Shown here piece after piece: positions 1 to 8,061 of a stretch of DNA of 33,772 nt. Origin of the DNA: an uncultured bacterium (lineage in GTDB: Bacteria; Verrucomicrobiota; Verrucomicrobiia; CAIQCK01); contig CAIQCK010000092.1 of the NCBI GenBank assembly GCA_903870275.1, forward strand, positions 1-33,772. Direction: 5' to 3'. Each line of letters starts with the position of its first letter. The stretch's first letter is position 1. The notes under the pieces are model-generated. The model was not told the DNA's origin. It ran no database searches and saw only the letters and a list, made by a program, of their open reading frames with translations. The position numbers were made by a program, and so were the translations under genes.

Positions 1-141
1 GTGCCGGATCTGCTGGCGGCTATTGAAGCGTATCTGTCGGCTTACAACTCAGAAGCTAAACCGTTTGTCTGGACAGCATCGCTGGATTCCATCATGGCAA
101 AACTCAAGAAAGTGAAAGCCATTTACGGGACGCTACACTAG
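1..141 (+). CDS. IS630-like transposase, 3' end (cut by window edge)
   Basis: Frame 1 is open from the first base to a TAG at 139-141 and gives 46 residues. The segment AAIEAYLSAYN followed by PFVWTAS and a lysine-rich tail matches the C-terminus of IS630/Tc1-type DDE transposases, where a helix is followed by a K/R-P-F-x-W-T motif. Only the tail is in the window, so the catalytic DDE residues and the left inverted repeat cannot be seen. Whether the full gene is intact is unknown. The identification rests on remembered family features and a short peptide. Confidence 0.6.
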   Translation: MPDLLAAIEAYLSAYNSEAKPFVWTASLDSIMAKLKKVKAIYGTLH

Positions 142-156
142 AATAGGCGCCACACG

Positions 157-1443
157 ATGGCATCGGAACCAACATTCGGCGCGATTTTGCGGAACCGCGA
201 CTTTCTGAAACTCTACGTCGGCCAGCTCGGCAGCGGCATCGGCGACCGGTTGCATCAGATGGCGCTGCTCGGCGTGATTCTCCAGGCGTGCGGCATCGCC
301 AACGTGACGGAAACGGCGCGGCTGATTTTTTTCGCCACGCTGCCGGTGCTGATCTTCAGCCTGCTGGCGGTGGCGTGGACGGACCGGTGGAGCCGCAAGC
401 GGACGATGGTGGCGGCGGATTTGCTGCGCGCGGGTTTCGCGTTTACGATTCCGCTGATCCGCCATTTCGATCCGTCGGTGCACGCGCTCTACGGCGTGGT
501 GTTCGTGATGGGCACGCTGGCGACGTTTCACGGGCCGGCGCGGCTGGCGGCCATGCCGCGGATCGCGGAGCCGCGGTTGTTGATGGCGGCCAACTCGCTC
601 TCCAACTCCAGCGGCGCCGTCGCCGGTCTGCTGGCGATTCCGGTGGCGGGATATCTCGTGCAGGTGCTCGGCCCCAATCCATGTTTCGTGATTGACGGTT
701 TCACGTTTCTGTTCAGCGGCGTGTTGATCGCGCTGATCGCGCGGAGCCTGCGGCCGGAGAAGGACGTGGGGCGTGGAGCGTCAAGCGTGGAGCGTGAGGA
801 GCCGGGCGCTTCGACGCCCGACGCTCGACGCTCGACGCTCCGCGACATAAAGGCCGGCGTGGATTACACGCTGGCGCATCGCGAGGCGCTGCCGCTGGTG
901 TTGTCGGGCGGTTTGTTCGCGCTGGTGAGCGGCCTGTTGCTGGTGGAGTTGCTGGCGTTTGCGACGGCGCAATTGCGGCTGGCGGAATTCGGCGTGGGTC
1001 TGCTGGTCGCCGCCGGCGGGCTTGGAATGGCGGCGGGATTGTTGCTGGTAAGCCAGTCACCATCGCTGCGGCGTCGGGCCTCGCTGCCTTATCTGGCGTT
1101 GATCGGGATGGGCTGCTGCATCGCGGCAATCACGCTGTCGCTGTCGCCCTGGCTGGTGGCACTGGCGATGGTGGGCGTGGGCGCGGCGGCCGGGATGGCG
1201 TCGGTGCCGGCGGACACGCGGCTCCAGGAAATCGTGCCGGATGCGCGCCGCGGCGGCGTGTTCAGTGTGAAGCAACTGCTCGCGGCAATGGCGTTTCTCT
1301 CCGCGCTGTGGCTGCAATCCGGCACCCACCTGTTGCGCGGATTTTCCCCGTCGGCTGTTTTGGTGGGACTGGGCGCGCTGTGCGCCGCGGGCGGCGTTAT
1401 GCTTCTATTGCTGCATCGCGCCGCCACGCGGCGAACGGCTTAA
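157..1443 (+). CDS. MFS transporter (MFS_3/EntS-like) with internal palindromic insert
   Basis: This 428-residue protein is hydrophobic throughout with about 12 predicted membrane segments. The first loop carries the usual MFS signature (DRWSRKRTM, about residues 73-81), and an N-terminal LYVGQLGSGIGD segment resembles the MFS_3 group of small-molecule exporters. The substrate cannot be told from sequence. The loop between the two six-helix halves (about residues 205-229) is rich in R, S and E and is encoded by a 67-bp palindrome that stays in frame; it lies on the cytoplasmic side where an insertion is likely tolerated. The stop codon overlaps the stop of the convergent YtxH-like gene. No clear Shine-Dalgarno sequence precedes the ATG. 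Confidence 0.85.
   Translation: MASEPTFGAILRNRDFLKLYVGQLGSGIGDRLHQMALLGVILQACGIANVTETARLIFFATLPVLIFSLLAVAWTDRWSRKRTMVAADLLRAGFAFTIPLIRHFDPSVHALYGVVFVMGTLATFHGPARLAAMPRIAEPRLLMAANSLSNSSGAVAGLLAIPVAGYLVQVLGPNPCFVIDGFTFLFSGVLIALIARSLRPEKDVGRGASSVEREEPGASTPDARRSTLRDIKAGVDYTLAHREALPLVLSGGLFALVSGLLLVELLAFATAQLRLAEFGVGLLVAAGGLGMAAGLLLVSQSPSLRRRASLPYLALIGMGCCIAAITLSLSPWLVALAMVGVGAAAGMASVPADTRLQEIVPDARRGGVFSVKQLLAAMAFLSALWLQSGTHLLRGFSPSAVLVGLGALCAAGGVMLLLLHRAATRRTA
775..841. repeat. Palindromic element inside the MFS coding sequence
   Basis: Two 21-base arms (775-795 and 821-841) are reverse complements at 19 of 21 positions. A second perfect 6-bp stem (803-808 with 815-820, loop CTTCGA) sits inside. 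The arms are built from repeated GAGCGT/ACGCTC words. The element keeps the MFS reading frame and codes for a low-complexity hydrophilic segment. Confidence 0.8.
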
Positions 1444-1733
1444 AGCGCTTCCTTCAGTTTCTTCCGCGCATCGGCCATCGTTTCCTTGCCGGCTTCGATG
1501 GCGGCGTCGAACTGTTCCTTCTTCTCCTTGAGGACTTTTTTGCCCTTATCGAGCACGTCGTCCATAATCTCTTCCGCGTCGTCCTTGAACTCCTCCGCCT
1601 TCTTGGCGAGCAGTTTGCGGGTTTCCTTGCCGGATTGCGGCGCGTAGAGCAAGGCGACGCCGGCGCCCACGACGATACCCGCCATGAAAGCCACCAGCAC
1701 TCCGCCCACGTTGCTGTTTCCGTTTTCTGCCAT
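1440..1733 (-). CDS. YtxH-like membrane-anchored small protein
   Basis: The 97-residue product has one N-terminal membrane segment (GVLVAFMAGIVVGAGVALLY) followed by APQSGKETR and a long charged, lysine/glutamate-rich helix likely to form a coiled coil. This is the typical layout of the YtxH family, whose role is loosely linked to envelope stress. The start at 1733 is chosen because AAGGAG lies just upstream; an in-frame ATG at 1760 lacks such a site and would overlap the DUF948-like gene. It is one base from that gene's stop, so the two are surely co-transcribed. Its stop overlaps the MFS stop on the other strand. Confidence 0.8.
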   Translation of the reverse strand: MAENGNSNVGGVLVAFMAGIVVGAGVALLYAPQSGKETRKLLAKKAEEFKDDAEEIMDDVLDKGKKVLKEKKEQFDAAIEAGKETMADARKKLKEAL

Positions 1734-1734
1734 A

Positions 1735-2172
1735 TCAGTTCTCCTTTTCAGTTGGGACATTTGTGGCCGGCGCGCCGCCCTGGGGCCGGCGCGCGAAGAA
1801 TTGCAGGAAGCCGAGCATTCCCTGGAAAAAAACCCGCGCGTTGGCGAAACTGCCCGTCACGCCGTTGCGCACGGTGTTCCGCACGAAATCCGCCGTGTTT
1901 TCCGCCTTGTCCACCCAGCCGCGCACGTCCCGGACGATCGTGCCGACGGTGTCCAGTTGGTTGAGCGCGCTGCTGGATAGTTTTTGCATCTCGCCGAGCA
2001 GTTGCTCGCCCTTTTGCGAAAGCACGCGCAAGTCGGTCGCAATCGAGTCCAGCTTGTCGTTCATCTTTTCCAGCAACTGCCAGAGCTTGACGGCGGCCAT
2101 GATCGCCACGACCGTCCACAAGACGAGCACGCAAGCGATCACCACGATTGCGATGGCTGCGTATGTAGGCAT
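1735..2172 (-). CDS. DUF948-like membrane protein
   Basis: The 145-residue product starts with a single membrane helix (about residues 4-28) followed by an amphipathic helical region with heptad-like spacing (LLEKMNDKLDSIATDL and onward) that should form a coiled coil. This matches DUF948/YtxG-like proteins, which are often encoded beside a YtxH-like protein as here. The reading frame is open further upstream to 2268, but the ATG at 2172 is preferred because it puts the membrane helix at the N-terminus and has AGGAGG upstream, with a rather long spacer of 13 bases. Function is unknown; a structural or stress role at the inner membrane is an inference. Confidence 0.75.
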   Translation of the reverse strand: MPTYAAIAIVVIACVLVLWTVVAIMAAVKLWQLLEKMNDKLDSIATDLRVLSQKGEQLLGEMQKLSSSALNQLDTVGTIVRDVRGWVDKAENTADFVRNTVRNGVTGSFANARVFFQGMLGFLQFFARRPQGGAPATNVPTEKEN

Positions 2173-2254
2173 AAGTTTTTGAAAACCTCCTGTAAATTCT
2201 CGCAATACGCTAGCAGATTGCTTCAATCTGCGCAAGCTCAGCACTGCATTTCTT

Positions 2255-2707
2255 ATGAGAAACGTCATCGGCGATCCATCACAGCCGGGCGGCGGCGGCG
2301 CGGTCGGCGTTCCGTTGTCCGACGGGCGGCCATCCGTATTTTACGAATGCCAGCGTTGCGCCGCCTGCTGCCGCTGGCCGGGACAGGTACGGCTCACCGG
2401 CGCGGAGGTCGCGCGGCTTGCGGTGTTCAAGGGATTGGCGGAGTCCGACTTTATCCAGCGGTTCACGCGGCTGGCGGGCGACCGGCGCGGACTGGCGTTG
2501 CAGGAGAAGCCCAACGGCGAGTGTGTGCTGCTCGACGGCGGCCAGTGCGCCGCGCAGCCGGTGAAGCCGCAACAATGCCGCGATTTTCCGAACTTGTGGA
2601 ACGATGCCGGATTCGAGACAATCTGCCGTGCCATCCCGCGGCCGGTGAGCGACGAAGAACGTCGCCGGCTGGTCGCCCTGGCCACGGGTCGGGAGAAAAT
2701 TTTATGA
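2255..2707 (+). CDS. YkgJ-family cysteine cluster protein
   Basis: The 150-residue product contains C-x2-C-x2-CC (YECQRCAACC, about residues 31-40), then further cysteines in GEC, GQC, QQC and TIC. This cysteine pattern defines the YkgJ/UPF0153 family, thought to bind zinc or an Fe-S cluster; the reaction is unknown. The first 28 residues are glycine-rich and may be a poor start call, since no ribosome site precedes the ATG at 2255. The gene is divergent from the DUF948-like gene, with 82 bases between them, and its stop overlaps the start of the CE15 esterase (ATGA), so the two are translationally coupled. Confidence 0.8.
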   Translation: MRNVIGDPSQPGGGGAVGVPLSDGRPSVFYECQRCAACCRWPGQVRLTGAEVARLAVFKGLAESDFIQRFTRLAGDRRGLALQEKPNGECVLLDGGQCAAQPVKPQQCRDFPNLWNDAGFETICRAIPRPVSDEERRRLVALATGREKIL

Positions 2708-4014
2708 ACTCAACCTTCGCAAAACTGTTCGCCGCCGCCGCCTCGCTGCCGCTGTCCTGCGCCATCGTCCTCGGCGCGTCCGCGCCGCCGCCCGATATCA
2801 ACTACGACGAGTCCAAGGTCGGCAGCTACACGCTGCCCGATCCGCTCGTCTGCGCCGACGGCACGAAAGTCACCGACGCCGCGACGTGGCGCGTGAAACG
2901 CCGGCCGGAGATTCTGGAGCTGTTCCGCGCCAACATGCACGGCCGCAGCCCGGCGCGACCGGCGGAGATGAAGTTCGAAGTCACGTCGGTGGACAAGCAG
3001 GCGCTGGGCGGCAGGGCCACGCGCAAGGAAATCACCGTCCGCTTCGGCCCCGAGCCGGACGCGCCGCCGATGCGCCTCTTGCTCTACGTGCCCAACGCCG
3101 CGCCGAAGCCCGTGCCCGCGTTCATCGGCGTGAACTTCGAGGGCAACCACACCATCGCCGCCGATCCGGGCATCACCCTCACCGACCAGTGGACGTGGGA
3201 CAACAAGACCAAGACCGAAAGCCTCAAGCGGCCCGGCGAGGAGACACGCGGCAAGAGCATCGGCCGCTGGGCGCTGGACAAGGCTTTCGCGCGCGGCTAC
3301 GCGGTGGCGACGATCCCGCGCGCCGACATTGAGCCGGATTACGCCGAAGGCTGGCGGCACGGCATCCGCGGATATTCCCTGAAAAAATCCGGCCGCACTG
3401 AGTTTGCGCCGGACGACTGGGGCGCCATCGGCGCGTGGGCGTGGGGCCTGAGCCGTGCGCTGGATTATTTCGAAACCGACAGCGACATTGACGCCAAGCA
3501 TGTCGTCGTGATGGGCCACTCGCGGATGGGCAAGACCGCGCTCTGGGCCGGCGCGCAGGACGAACGGTTCGCCATCGTCATCTCCAACGACTCCGGCGAA
3601 GGCGGCGCGGCGCTCGCGCGGCGGTGGTTCGGCGAGACCACGGCGGTCATCAACAAAGCGTTCCCGCATTGGTTCTGCGCCAACTTCAAGCAATTCAGCG
3701 GCCACGCAGACAAGCTGCCGATGGACCAACATGAACTCGTCGCACTCTCCGCGCCGCGGCCGGTTTACGTCGCGAGCGCCGAGGAAGACCGCTGGGCCGA
3801 CCCGCGCGGCGAGTTCCTCTCCGCGAAAAACGCCGGGCCGGTCTATCAGCTCTTCGGCAAGGAAGGCGTGGGCGTGGACGAGATGCCCGCCGTCAACCAT
3901 CCCGTCGGCGACACCGTCGGCTACCACATCCGCACCGGCAAACACGACGTGACCGAGTATGACTGGGAGCAATACCTCCGTTTTGCCGACCGGCATTTCG
4001 GGCGCGGGAAGTAG
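2704..4014 (+). CDS. CE15 glucuronoyl esterase, secreted
   Basis: The 436-residue product starts with a signal peptide (hydrophobic stretch, likely cleavage after about residue 25) and then an alpha/beta-hydrolase domain. Nucleophile Ser273 lies in GHSRMGK, the bacterial CE15 version of the nucleophile elbow. Glu299 in NDSGEGG and His408 or His415 in GYHIRTGKHDVT are candidate partners. CE15 enzymes cut ester bonds between lignin alcohols and the 4-O-methyl-glucuronic acid side chains of xylan. Length fits the bacterial family. Acetyl-xylan esterase is the other possible label, but the motif set favours CE15. A glycosidase gene lies convergent downstream, in line with a plant-polysaccharide diet. 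Confidence 0.85.
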   Translation: MNSTFAKLFAAAASLPLSCAIVLGASAPPPDINYDESKVGSYTLPDPLVCADGTKVTDAATWRVKRRPEILELFRANMHGRSPARPAEMKFEVTSVDKQALGGRATRKEITVRFGPEPDAPPMRLLLYVPNAAPKPVPAFIGVNFEGNHTIAADPGITLTDQWTWDNKTKTESLKRPGEETRGKSIGRWALDKAFARGYAVATIPRADIEPDYAEGWRHGIRGYSLKKSGRTEFAPDDWGAIGAWAWGLSRALDYFETDSDIDAKHVVVMGHSRMGKTALWAGAQDERFAIVISNDSGEGGAALARRWFGETTAVINKAFPHWFCANFKQFSGHADKLPMDQHELVALSAPRPVYVASAEEDRWADPRGEFLSAKNAGPVYQLFGKEGVGVDEMPAVNHPVGDTVGYHIRTGKHDVTEYDWEQYLRFADRHFGRGK

Positions 4015-4023
4015 CCCTTCCCC

Positions 4024-4095
4024 GTAGCCGCCGACGTGAGGAGGTGGAGTTGTCGCAGAAGAGAAACCCATCCGTCTCCTTACGTCGTCGGCTAC
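4024..4095. repeat. Long imperfect inverted repeat downstream of CE15 gene
   Basis: Arms of 25 bases at 4024-4048 and 4071-4095 are reverse complements at 21 of 25 positions with a 22-base loop. It begins ten bases after the CE15 stop and could fold in the transcript. There is no T run, so it is not a classical terminator. The word TACGTCGtCGGC recurs in altered form in the palindrome near 33634. Confidence 0.75.
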
Positions 4096-4125
4096 ATTTC
4101 GGCCGCGGGAAGCAATTGGTAGTGA

Positions 4126-4222
4126 ACAGGTGGAGCGCGTTCTCCGAACGCGCTTGTTTTTGTGCCGATGGAGAATCGCGTCCGGAGGCTCGTCACGTTT
4201 CACGTGAACGCGATCCACCTGT
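4126..4222. repeat. Nested palindromes between CE15 and glycosidase genes
   Basis: Outer arms of 17 bases (4126-4142 and 4206-4222) match at 16 of 17 positions. Inside, GCGCGTTC-TCC-GAACGCGC forms a perfect 8-bp hairpin that reuses the left arm, so two structures compete. This fills most of the gap between the convergent genes and has no credible ORF. Confidence 0.75.
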
Positions 4223-4297
4223 CAAACTATTGCCTGCTCCGCGCGAAACTCTTAATTCTTCACTTCCACCGCTCTTTTCCTGAACCAACCGATTGCG

Positions 4298-6925
4298 TCA
4301 CTCCGTTTTGTTCGCGTAGAACACCAGCCGCGCGGCTTTCGGGGCGAGGGGCGCGATCACGATGGTGTTTTCACCGGGCTTGAGATGCGCGGTCACCTCG
4401 AGACGGAACGGTTTGCCGATGACGCCGCCGGCATACTGGCCGTTGACCGTGACGGCGGCGGCCTGCTCCGGCGCGGGCAACTCGAGCATCTCCAAATAAA
4501 CGCGGAATGACGCGGGCCTGAAATTCAGCGGCACATCACATCGGCCGAGGAACGGATCAGCGGCTTTCAGCGGACTGACCGTGACGCCTTTCGCCGGCAA
4601 CGCGGCCGGCGGCGTCACGGGCGGATTCGGTTGGCGCGTGACGGCAACGATGTTGCCGGCCGGTTGCACCGTCGCGTCGAACCGCGGCAGGCGCGGCGAC
4701 TTCCCTGGCTGGAAGACCAGCAGCACGCTCTCGTTCGGCTCCAACGTCAACGAAAGCTCGACGGCGTGGTCGCCGACGCGCTGATACGGCACCGATGCAA
4801 TTTCGTTGCGCACCGCGTCCCAGCATTCCGGCTCGCCGGCGGCGGCGACGCGGAACTTGAAATGCCGCGCCGCGCCCTCGTGGTTCTGGTTGCAGACAAG
4901 GAACACGTCGCGCCCGCTTTTGACACGGTGCAGCACGTGGAGCCAGTGATCGGTCGTGCCCTCGAGCACCTCCAGCGTCGGATGAACGCCGCCGTCCCCG
5001 GTCAACGACCGCTGCAACTCCTCCGGCGTCGGCGTTTCGCCGAGGAAATACGCGCGTCCGCCGGCGGGGTTGGTGTTGTGCGCGGCCAGCGACAGCTCCG
5101 TCGCCTTGCCCCAGATCGCGTCGCGCAGCGCCACGATGTCGGCCGACGTTTTGCCGAGCGTCGCGGACTTCGACGGCAGGAAGCCGTAGCCGACCACGAT
5201 GCCGCCGCTGTCGAAGAACCTTTTCACCTTCGCCAGCGTCGCGTAGGAAATCACCTCGACCGGCGGCACCACCAGGACCCGATAGCGCTCCTGCCGCAGC
5301 ACGACCTGCCGGCCGCCCAGATCCGCGTCGCGCTCAAACACGTCCCACGGCAGCCAGTCGCAATCGAACAGCGCGTCCTGCAGGCTCTCGCTGATCTGCT
5401 CCGGCGGGATCATTTTGCCGACCTGCCGCGCGTTGCCGCTGAACAGTACCGCCACGGGGCAGACATGCCGGCCGCCCGCGAGCAGCAGGCTCAGCCGGCT
5501 CGTGTAATCGGCGAACACCCGGTAGAGCGGCCAGCGCGGCTCGTAGTCGTCCATATAAAAATACGGCGGACAATCCGTGTCGCGCGGCACGCGCGGATTG
5601 AACGAGTGCGGAATGAGGAAGTTCACGCCGCTGACCTGCATGTGGTCGGTCCACCATTTCATCTCCGGGTAGGTGAGGTCTTGGCCGCGCGCGCCGAAGA
5701 TCTCCACCATCGTCACGTCGTCGGCCTTGCCGAAAACGTGCGAGATCGAGCTGGCCAGTTTCGGCGTCTGCCAGCAGGGCGGGTTGCGCGTATCCCGCCT
5801 GCCCATGACGAACTGGGTGAACACCGCGTCAATCGCGCCCATGTCGCTATAGCGCTGGAGCCGCATCATGTCGCCCGCGCAGAAATCCGGTTGCAGGTAG
5901 AGGCCGCCGTGCTCCATGAAGTGGCCGATGGATTTGACGCGGTGGCGGTGGCACCAGTCGGCCATGCCGCCATACATCGTGCGGCCCCACGTCTCGGCGA
6001 ACGCGTCGAGATACTGGAACCGCGCCGCCGCCTGTTCCTCGCCGGCCAGCTCGAACTTGTAGGCGACGTAGGCTTTCTTCCAATCCACGCGCCGCTCCAG
6101 CAGCACGCGATTCAGTTCCGTGCCCCAGTCGCCGCGCGTCTCCGGCTCGTCGTAAAAAAATCCTTGGATCGTTCTGCCGAAATCGTTTTTGAACGCGTCG
6201 TAGTGCGGTTGATAGACCTTCTCAAGAAACCAGTCCACGCACTCCTTGCTCGCGCCGTCCACGCTGAGCTGCTTGCCGCCGCCCTGACCAAGACCCGGCG
6301 CGTGCTTGTGCGTGAACTTGATCATCCGCCACTTGCCCGCCGGCACCTTCCAGGTCAACGAGCCTTCTTTGACGAACGGCGCCAGGTCCAGAAGCGAGCT
6401 TCCGTCCACCTTTCCGTCGGCCGTCATGCGCGCGGCGACGCTGGCCACATAGTTGTCGCGGTCGTGCCCCTCCACCGAGAGCTCGCTCGGCCCTTCCAGA
6501 TCGGTCACGGTGGTCACCAACTGTTTCGCCGAGTATTGCGGGATCACCTTGCCGCCGATGCCCTGGCTCGGCCACCACTTCTCGTCGAAGATCCACATCG
6601 TCAGGTTGTTCTGCTTCGCCGCAGCCAGACAGATGCCGAGGTCGCGAAACCAGCCGTCGCCGAGCCAGTCGCTGTGCGGGCGCGACTCGGCCGTGAACGT
6701 GCCGTTGCCGCCCTCGGCGACCTTCTGGACGAAAAACTCCAGCCGTTCCTTGCTCTCGTCGCCGTGCAGCCAGAACAGCGGCCCTGTCTGCCGCCGCGCC
6801 TCCATCGGCAGCTCGCGCCATTGCCGCTCCAGCGCCGTCCAATTCGGCTCGGCCATTGCGACCGCGCCCGCCGCCATCGCCGCGCTTATTCCTCCAAGAA
6901 AAAACAACCTCGCCCGGTGTCGCAT
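4298..6925 (-). CDS. Secreted glycosyl hydrolase, GH106/alpha-L-rhamnosidase-like
   Basis: The 875-residue product has a signal peptide (RARLFFLGG then an alanine-rich stretch ending AMAEP). The first 500 or so residues look like a TIM-barrel glycosidase: FDEKWWPSQGIGG, GFFYDEPETRGDWG with an acidic pair suited to catalysis, HGGLYLQPDF, and KWWTDHMQVSGVNFLIPHSF, a pattern seen in GH106-like rhamnosidases. The middle part resembles a glutamine-amidotransferase-like beta-barrel domain, and the last about 110 residues (VYLEMLELPAPEQAAAVTVNGQYAGG onward) look like a jelly-roll domain. Family assignment is moderate; the substrate is not certain. It is convergent with the CE15 gene and has no visible partner on its own strand. 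Confidence 0.65.
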   Translation of the reverse strand: MRHRARLFFLGGISAAMAAGAVAMAEPNWTALERQWRELPMEARRQTGPLFWLHGDESKERLEFFVQKVAEGGNGTFTAESRPHSDWLGDGWFRDLGICLAAAKQNNLTMWIFDEKWWPSQGIGGKVIPQYSAKQLVTTVTDLEGPSELSVEGHDRDNYVASVAARMTADGKVDGSSLLDLAPFVKEGSLTWKVPAGKWRMIKFTHKHAPGLGQGGGKQLSVDGASKECVDWFLEKVYQPHYDAFKNDFGRTIQGFFYDEPETRGDWGTELNRVLLERRVDWKKAYVAYKFELAGEEQAAARFQYLDAFAETWGRTMYGGMADWCHRHRVKSIGHFMEHGGLYLQPDFCAGDMMRLQRYSDMGAIDAVFTQFVMGRRDTRNPPCWQTPKLASSISHVFGKADDVTMVEIFGARGQDLTYPEMKWWTDHMQVSGVNFLIPHSFNPRVPRDTDCPPYFYMDDYEPRWPLYRVFADYTSRLSLLLAGGRHVCPVAVLFSGNARQVGKMIPPEQISESLQDALFDCDWLPWDVFERDADLGGRQVVLRQERYRVLVVPPVEVISYATLAKVKRFFDSGGIVVGYGFLPSKSATLGKTSADIVALRDAIWGKATELSLAAHNTNPAGGRAYFLGETPTPEELQRSLTGDGGVHPTLEVLEGTTDHWLHVLHRVKSGRDVFLVCNQNHEGAARHFKFRVAAAGEPECWDAVRNEIASVPYQRVGDHAVELSLTLEPNESVLLVFQPGKSPRLPRFDATVQPAGNIVAVTRQPNPPVTPPAALPAKGVTVSPLKAADPFLGRCDVPLNFRPASFRVYLEMLELPAPEQAAAVTVNGQYAGGVIGKPFRLEVTAHLKPGENTIVIAPLAPKAARLVFYANKTE

Positions 6926-7355
6926 GATTCCATCTCCTTAGTTGAACGATTCACGGCCATGACATCCCGCTCGCGCGTTGCCCGCGAGGATGCCACCAAC
7001 CCCGCCCGCCGACAAACCCAAATCCGCCGGTTCCTGCCGGCGGCGGTCGGGCCGGCGAGCGACTGCCGAACAGTTGGCGATTCGACGGCTGGCGGTTCCG
7101 GGAGCCTGCCGGACTACAGCCATCGCGCCTTTCCAGTCCGGCTGAAACCCGAAAACCGAAGCCAACGGACCGATATCGGTTTTTCTCAAAAGCCAGAGTT
7201 TAATTGATGCAAGATTAGCATTTATAGTGACTTAGGTTTTAGACAACACCATGTCGGAACATCGCGTCGTGTCGTGGGATTGACGAAGCGGCGGCGATGG
7301 GTTAATAAAGACCTTTTTTACGCGCCGCGGAATCAGGCGGCGGGGATAGCGAAAC
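6926..7355. other. 430-bp intergenic region between divergent genes
   Basis: The glycosidase and the HTH-EIIA gene diverge from here, so promoters for both must lie in it. The part 6940-7190 is GC-rich with repeated GCCGGC-type words and no credible ORF. The part 7195-7250 is AT-rich and may hold a promoter. No riboswitch or RNA gene is recognised. Confidence 0.5.
7280..7308 (+). promoter_or_regulatory. Possible sigma-70-type promoter of the EIIA/Ehr operon
   Basis: TTGACG at 7280-7285 and TAATAA at 7303-7308 are 17 bases apart and lie 47 bases before the ATG at 7356. The -35 is close to consensus and the -10 is weak. This is a pattern match only. Confidence 0.35.
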
Positions 7356-8057
7356 ATGCAATTGACCGTTCGAGACGTTTGCCAACTTTTGAAAGCGCCG
7401 GAAAGCCGGGTGCAGCGCTGGGTCCGCGAGGGCGGCCTGCCGCACCATCGCATTAGCGGACAGGTCCGGTTTAACCGCTCCGAACTGCTGGAATGGGCCA
7501 CGCAGCACCGGATTGAGATGCCCCCTGAGCTGCTGGCCGCGCCACAAGCACAGGCTGCGGCCCAGCCCGGTCTGGTGGAGGCGTTGGAAGCCGGCGGGGT
7601 GTTTCATGGCCTCGCCGCCGCCGACAAGCCTTCGGCGTTGGAGGCGGTGGTCGGGAAGATGCTGCTGCCGCCGGACGTGAACCGCGGGTTTCTGTTGCGG
7701 ATGCTGCTGGCGCGCGAGGAGCTGCAATCCACCGGCATCGGCGAAGGCGTGGCCATCCCGCACACGCGCAATCCGATCGTGCTGCAGGTGCCGAAGCCGG
7801 CGATCACGCTTTGTTTTCTGGCGAAGCCGGTCGAGTTTGATGCGCTCGACGGCAAGCCCGTCCACGCGCTCTTCACGCTGGTGACGGCCGCCGTGCCGAC
7901 GCATCTGCATTTGCTGGCGCGCATCGCCTACGGGCTGCGCGATCCCGGTTTCAAACAAGCCGTCGCCTCGCAGGCCGGCCGCGACCAGATTCTTGCCGAG
8001 GCCCGGCGTGTCGAAGGCGCTCTCACGTCCGCCGCCGCTCGAAAGGAAACGCGGTAG
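7356..8057 (+). CDS. HTH (excisionase/MerR-type) + PTS EIIA (PtsN-like) protein
   Basis: The 233-residue product has two parts. Residues 1-58 are a small DNA-binding-type helix-turn-helix (LTVRDVCQLLKAPESRVQRWVREGGLP then VRFNRSELLEW), as in excisionase/HTH_17 proteins. Residues about 70-225 are an EIIA domain of the fructose/nitrogen type; the phospho-acceptor is likely His136 in GVAIPHTRN. EIIA-Ntr proteins take phosphate from a PTS relay and usually act as regulators rather than sugar carriers. No EIIB or EIIC is nearby, which supports a regulatory role. The stop is four bases before hyfB, so it is in the Ehr operon and may sense cell energy state for it; that link is an inference. Confidence 0.8.
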   Translation: MQLTVRDVCQLLKAPESRVQRWVREGGLPHHRISGQVRFNRSELLEWATQHRIEMPPELLAAPQAQAAAQPGLVEALEAGGVFHGLAAADKPSALEAVVGKMLLPPDVNRGFLLRMLLAREELQSTGIGEGVAIPHTRNPIVLQVPKPAITLCFLAKPVEFDALDGKPVHALFTLVTAAVPTHLHLLARIAYGLRDPGFKQAVASQAGRDQILAEARRVEGALTSAAARKETR

Positions 8058-8061
8058 AAAG

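Noticed and set aside
771..841. Short CRISPR-like tandem repeat
   Set aside because: Words are only 6-7 bases with no spacers; the two-arm palindrome explains the pattern.
2710..4218. Long open frame opposite the CE15 esterase
   Set aside because: The opposite strand has a signal peptide and a full CE15 motif set; this frame is low-complexity antisense.
6938..7189. 83-codon minus-strand open frame upstream of the glycosidase
   Set aside because: No ribosome site or domain; composition looks like non-coding GC-rich DNA with repeated words.
4631..7207. 858-codon open frame on the plus strand opposite the glycosidase
   Set aside because: It is an antisense shadow in GC-rich DNA: arginine/histidine-rich with no domain, while the minus-strand frame has a signal peptide and glycosidase motifs.
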